A stretch of DNA of 6,220 nt from Acidimicrobiales bacterium (GTDB lineage Bacteria; Actinomycetota; Acidimicrobiia; Acidimicrobiales; UBA8190). The DNA lies in assembly GCA_030042575.1 (NCBI GenBank), contig JASHZK010000147.1, forward strand, positions 1 through 6,220, read 5' to 3'. A program made the translations under genes and the position numbers. Below the pieces are notes generated by a model, which made no database searches, had not been told where the DNA came from, and saw only the letters and a list, made by a program, of their open reading frames with translations. Shown piece after piece: positions 5,812-6,220 of this stretch (its first letter is position 1; each line of letters opens with the position of its first letter).

Positions 5812-6160
5812 GGGGGTGATTGGTTTCGACTCCGGTCGTCGAGTCGGGAGAAGCGAGCCGTGGTCCCCGGAGCCACGTTAAAGAGCCGGGAACAAATACA
5901 AACGCCGAGCCTCAGCTCGCGCTGGCTGCTTAACAAGTAGCCCGTCCGTCCGGTCCCAGCCCTACGGGCCGATCACGGGCGTCATCTCGTAGGGCTCACC
6001 CGGACGGTTCGGCCGAGCGGCCTCCGGGGACAGAAAAGCCCGGCTGGGGCCTTGCGAGATCGCCGGCGGCGGCGCAGGGCCCGAGACGAAGCCGCTGGCT
6101 GCGCTCGGAGAAGGCCCGGTGAGAAACCGGAGGACGCGGGTTCGATTCCCGCCACCTCCA
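5812..6160 (+). ncRNA. ssrA: Transfer-messenger RNA (tmRNA)
   Basis: tmRNA acts as alanyl-tRNA and then as mRNA to free stalled ribosomes and tag the peptide for proteolysis. The 5' end GGGGGTGATTGGTTTCGAC is the tmRNA signature. Acceptor strand 5812-5818 (GGGGGUG) pairs with CACCUCC at 6153-6159 with one G-U, leaving discriminator A6160; CCA is not encoded. The T-arm GCGGG-TTCGATT-CCCGC spans 6138-6154 approximately. The tag frame is GCC at 5904 to TAA at 5931-5933, reading AEPQLALAA, with the universal ALAA end. The resume codon is inferred by analogy with M. tuberculosis, where GCC follows a similar CAAAUA-containing stretch; in-frame upstream codons read T-N-T-N, so a longer tag is possible. 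Internal helices include 5859-5863 with 5873-5877, 5946-5953 with 6000-6007, and a perfect 9-bp stem 5958-5966 with 5988-5996, fitting the pseudoknot region. Mature length is about 349 nt plus CCA. Confidence 0.96.
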
Positions 6161-6162
6161 AG

Positions 6163-6188
6163 AGTGCTCAGGGGAAACCGTGAGCACT
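6163..6188 (+). terminator. Terminator-like hairpin after ssrA
   Basis: AGTGCTCA (6163-6170) and TGAGCACT (6181-6188) form a perfect 8-bp stem. Inside it are a G-G mismatch, two G-C pairs and a GAAA tetraloop at 6174-6177. After another G-G mismatch the stem continues outward for 9 bp, CACCTCCAA (6153-6161) with TTGGAGGTG (6190-6198), so the full hairpin is 6153-6198. There is no T-run, as is common in high-GC actinobacteria. It may terminate ssrA or mark its 3' processing site. The remaining 22 bases of the window show nothing recognisable. Confidence 0.6.
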
Positions 6189-6220
6189 GTTGGAGGTGTG
6201 CCGTTCGCCACGTAAAGGTC

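Noticed and set aside
4827..5936. A 369-codon minus-strand frame covering smpB and part of mec
   Set aside because: It is an alternative-frame shadow of mec and the antisense of smpB and tmRNA, made possible by high GC.
6138..6160. The ssrA 3' end as an integration (att) site for a mobile element
   Set aside because: ssrA 3' ends are common targets, but no integrase gene or repeated copy of the 3' end is visible in the window; only the short inverted TGGAGGTG is present, and the hairpin explains it.
5996..6211. A 71-residue minus-strand frame containing WRWRESNPRPP
   Set aside because: This is the antisense of the tmRNA T-arm and acceptor end; WRxRESNPRP-type products are a familiar spurious translation of tRNA-like 3' ends.

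Overview
The window is a GC-rich, actinobacterial-type chromosomal segment. Evidence for this is the strong G/C bias at third codon positions, frequent GTG starts, TANNNT-type -10 elements set so close to ATG codons that leaderless mRNAs are likely, and a gene order matching the Mycobacterium tuberculosis block Rv1334-Rv1340 as I remember it. The organism is probably not Mycobacterium: smpB-ssrA sits directly beside this block, and a ferritin-like gene occupies the place of the mycobacterial rhomboid gene. The class (Acidimicrobiia is one possibility) cannot be fixed from the sequence alone.

Layout. A minus-strand series fills positions 5161 down to 1: mec (CysO-cysteine JAMM peptidase, 5161-4688), cysO (sulfur-carrier protein ending in Gly-Gly, 4648-4373), cysM (cysteine synthase, 4315-3368), a 324-bp stretch with no convincing gene, a ferritin-like di-iron protein (3043-2489), murI (glutamate racemase, 2366-1479), an MBL-fold hydrolase of the Rv1339 type (1482-742, start overlapping the murI stop as GTGA) and rph (RNase PH, 716 to beyond the window edge). 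On the plus strand, smpB (5205-5750) diverges from mec and is followed by ssrA/tmRNA (5812-6160) and a terminator-like hairpin.

How the genes work together. Mec, CysO and CysM form the protein-thiocarboxylate route to cysteine: CysM joins the thiocarboxylated CysO C-terminus to a serine-derived acceptor, and Mec releases cysteine from CysO. The E1-like activating/sulfurating enzyme is not in the window. MurI supplies D-glutamate for peptidoglycan, RNase PH trims tRNA 3' ends, and SmpB with tmRNA rescues stalled ribosomes and tags the stalled peptides.

The least ordinary signals are non-coding. A 36-bp imperfect palindrome lies exactly between the divergent mec and smpB starts, with one -10-like element in each arm. 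The hairpin downstream of ssrA uses the tmRNA 3' acceptor strand as its own 5' arm. The tmRNA tag appears short (AEPQLALAA). A 12-bp tandem duplication straddles the cysO stop codon. I did not find a clearly new multi-gene system; the protein-coding content is a recognisable housekeeping block with a local rearrangement.
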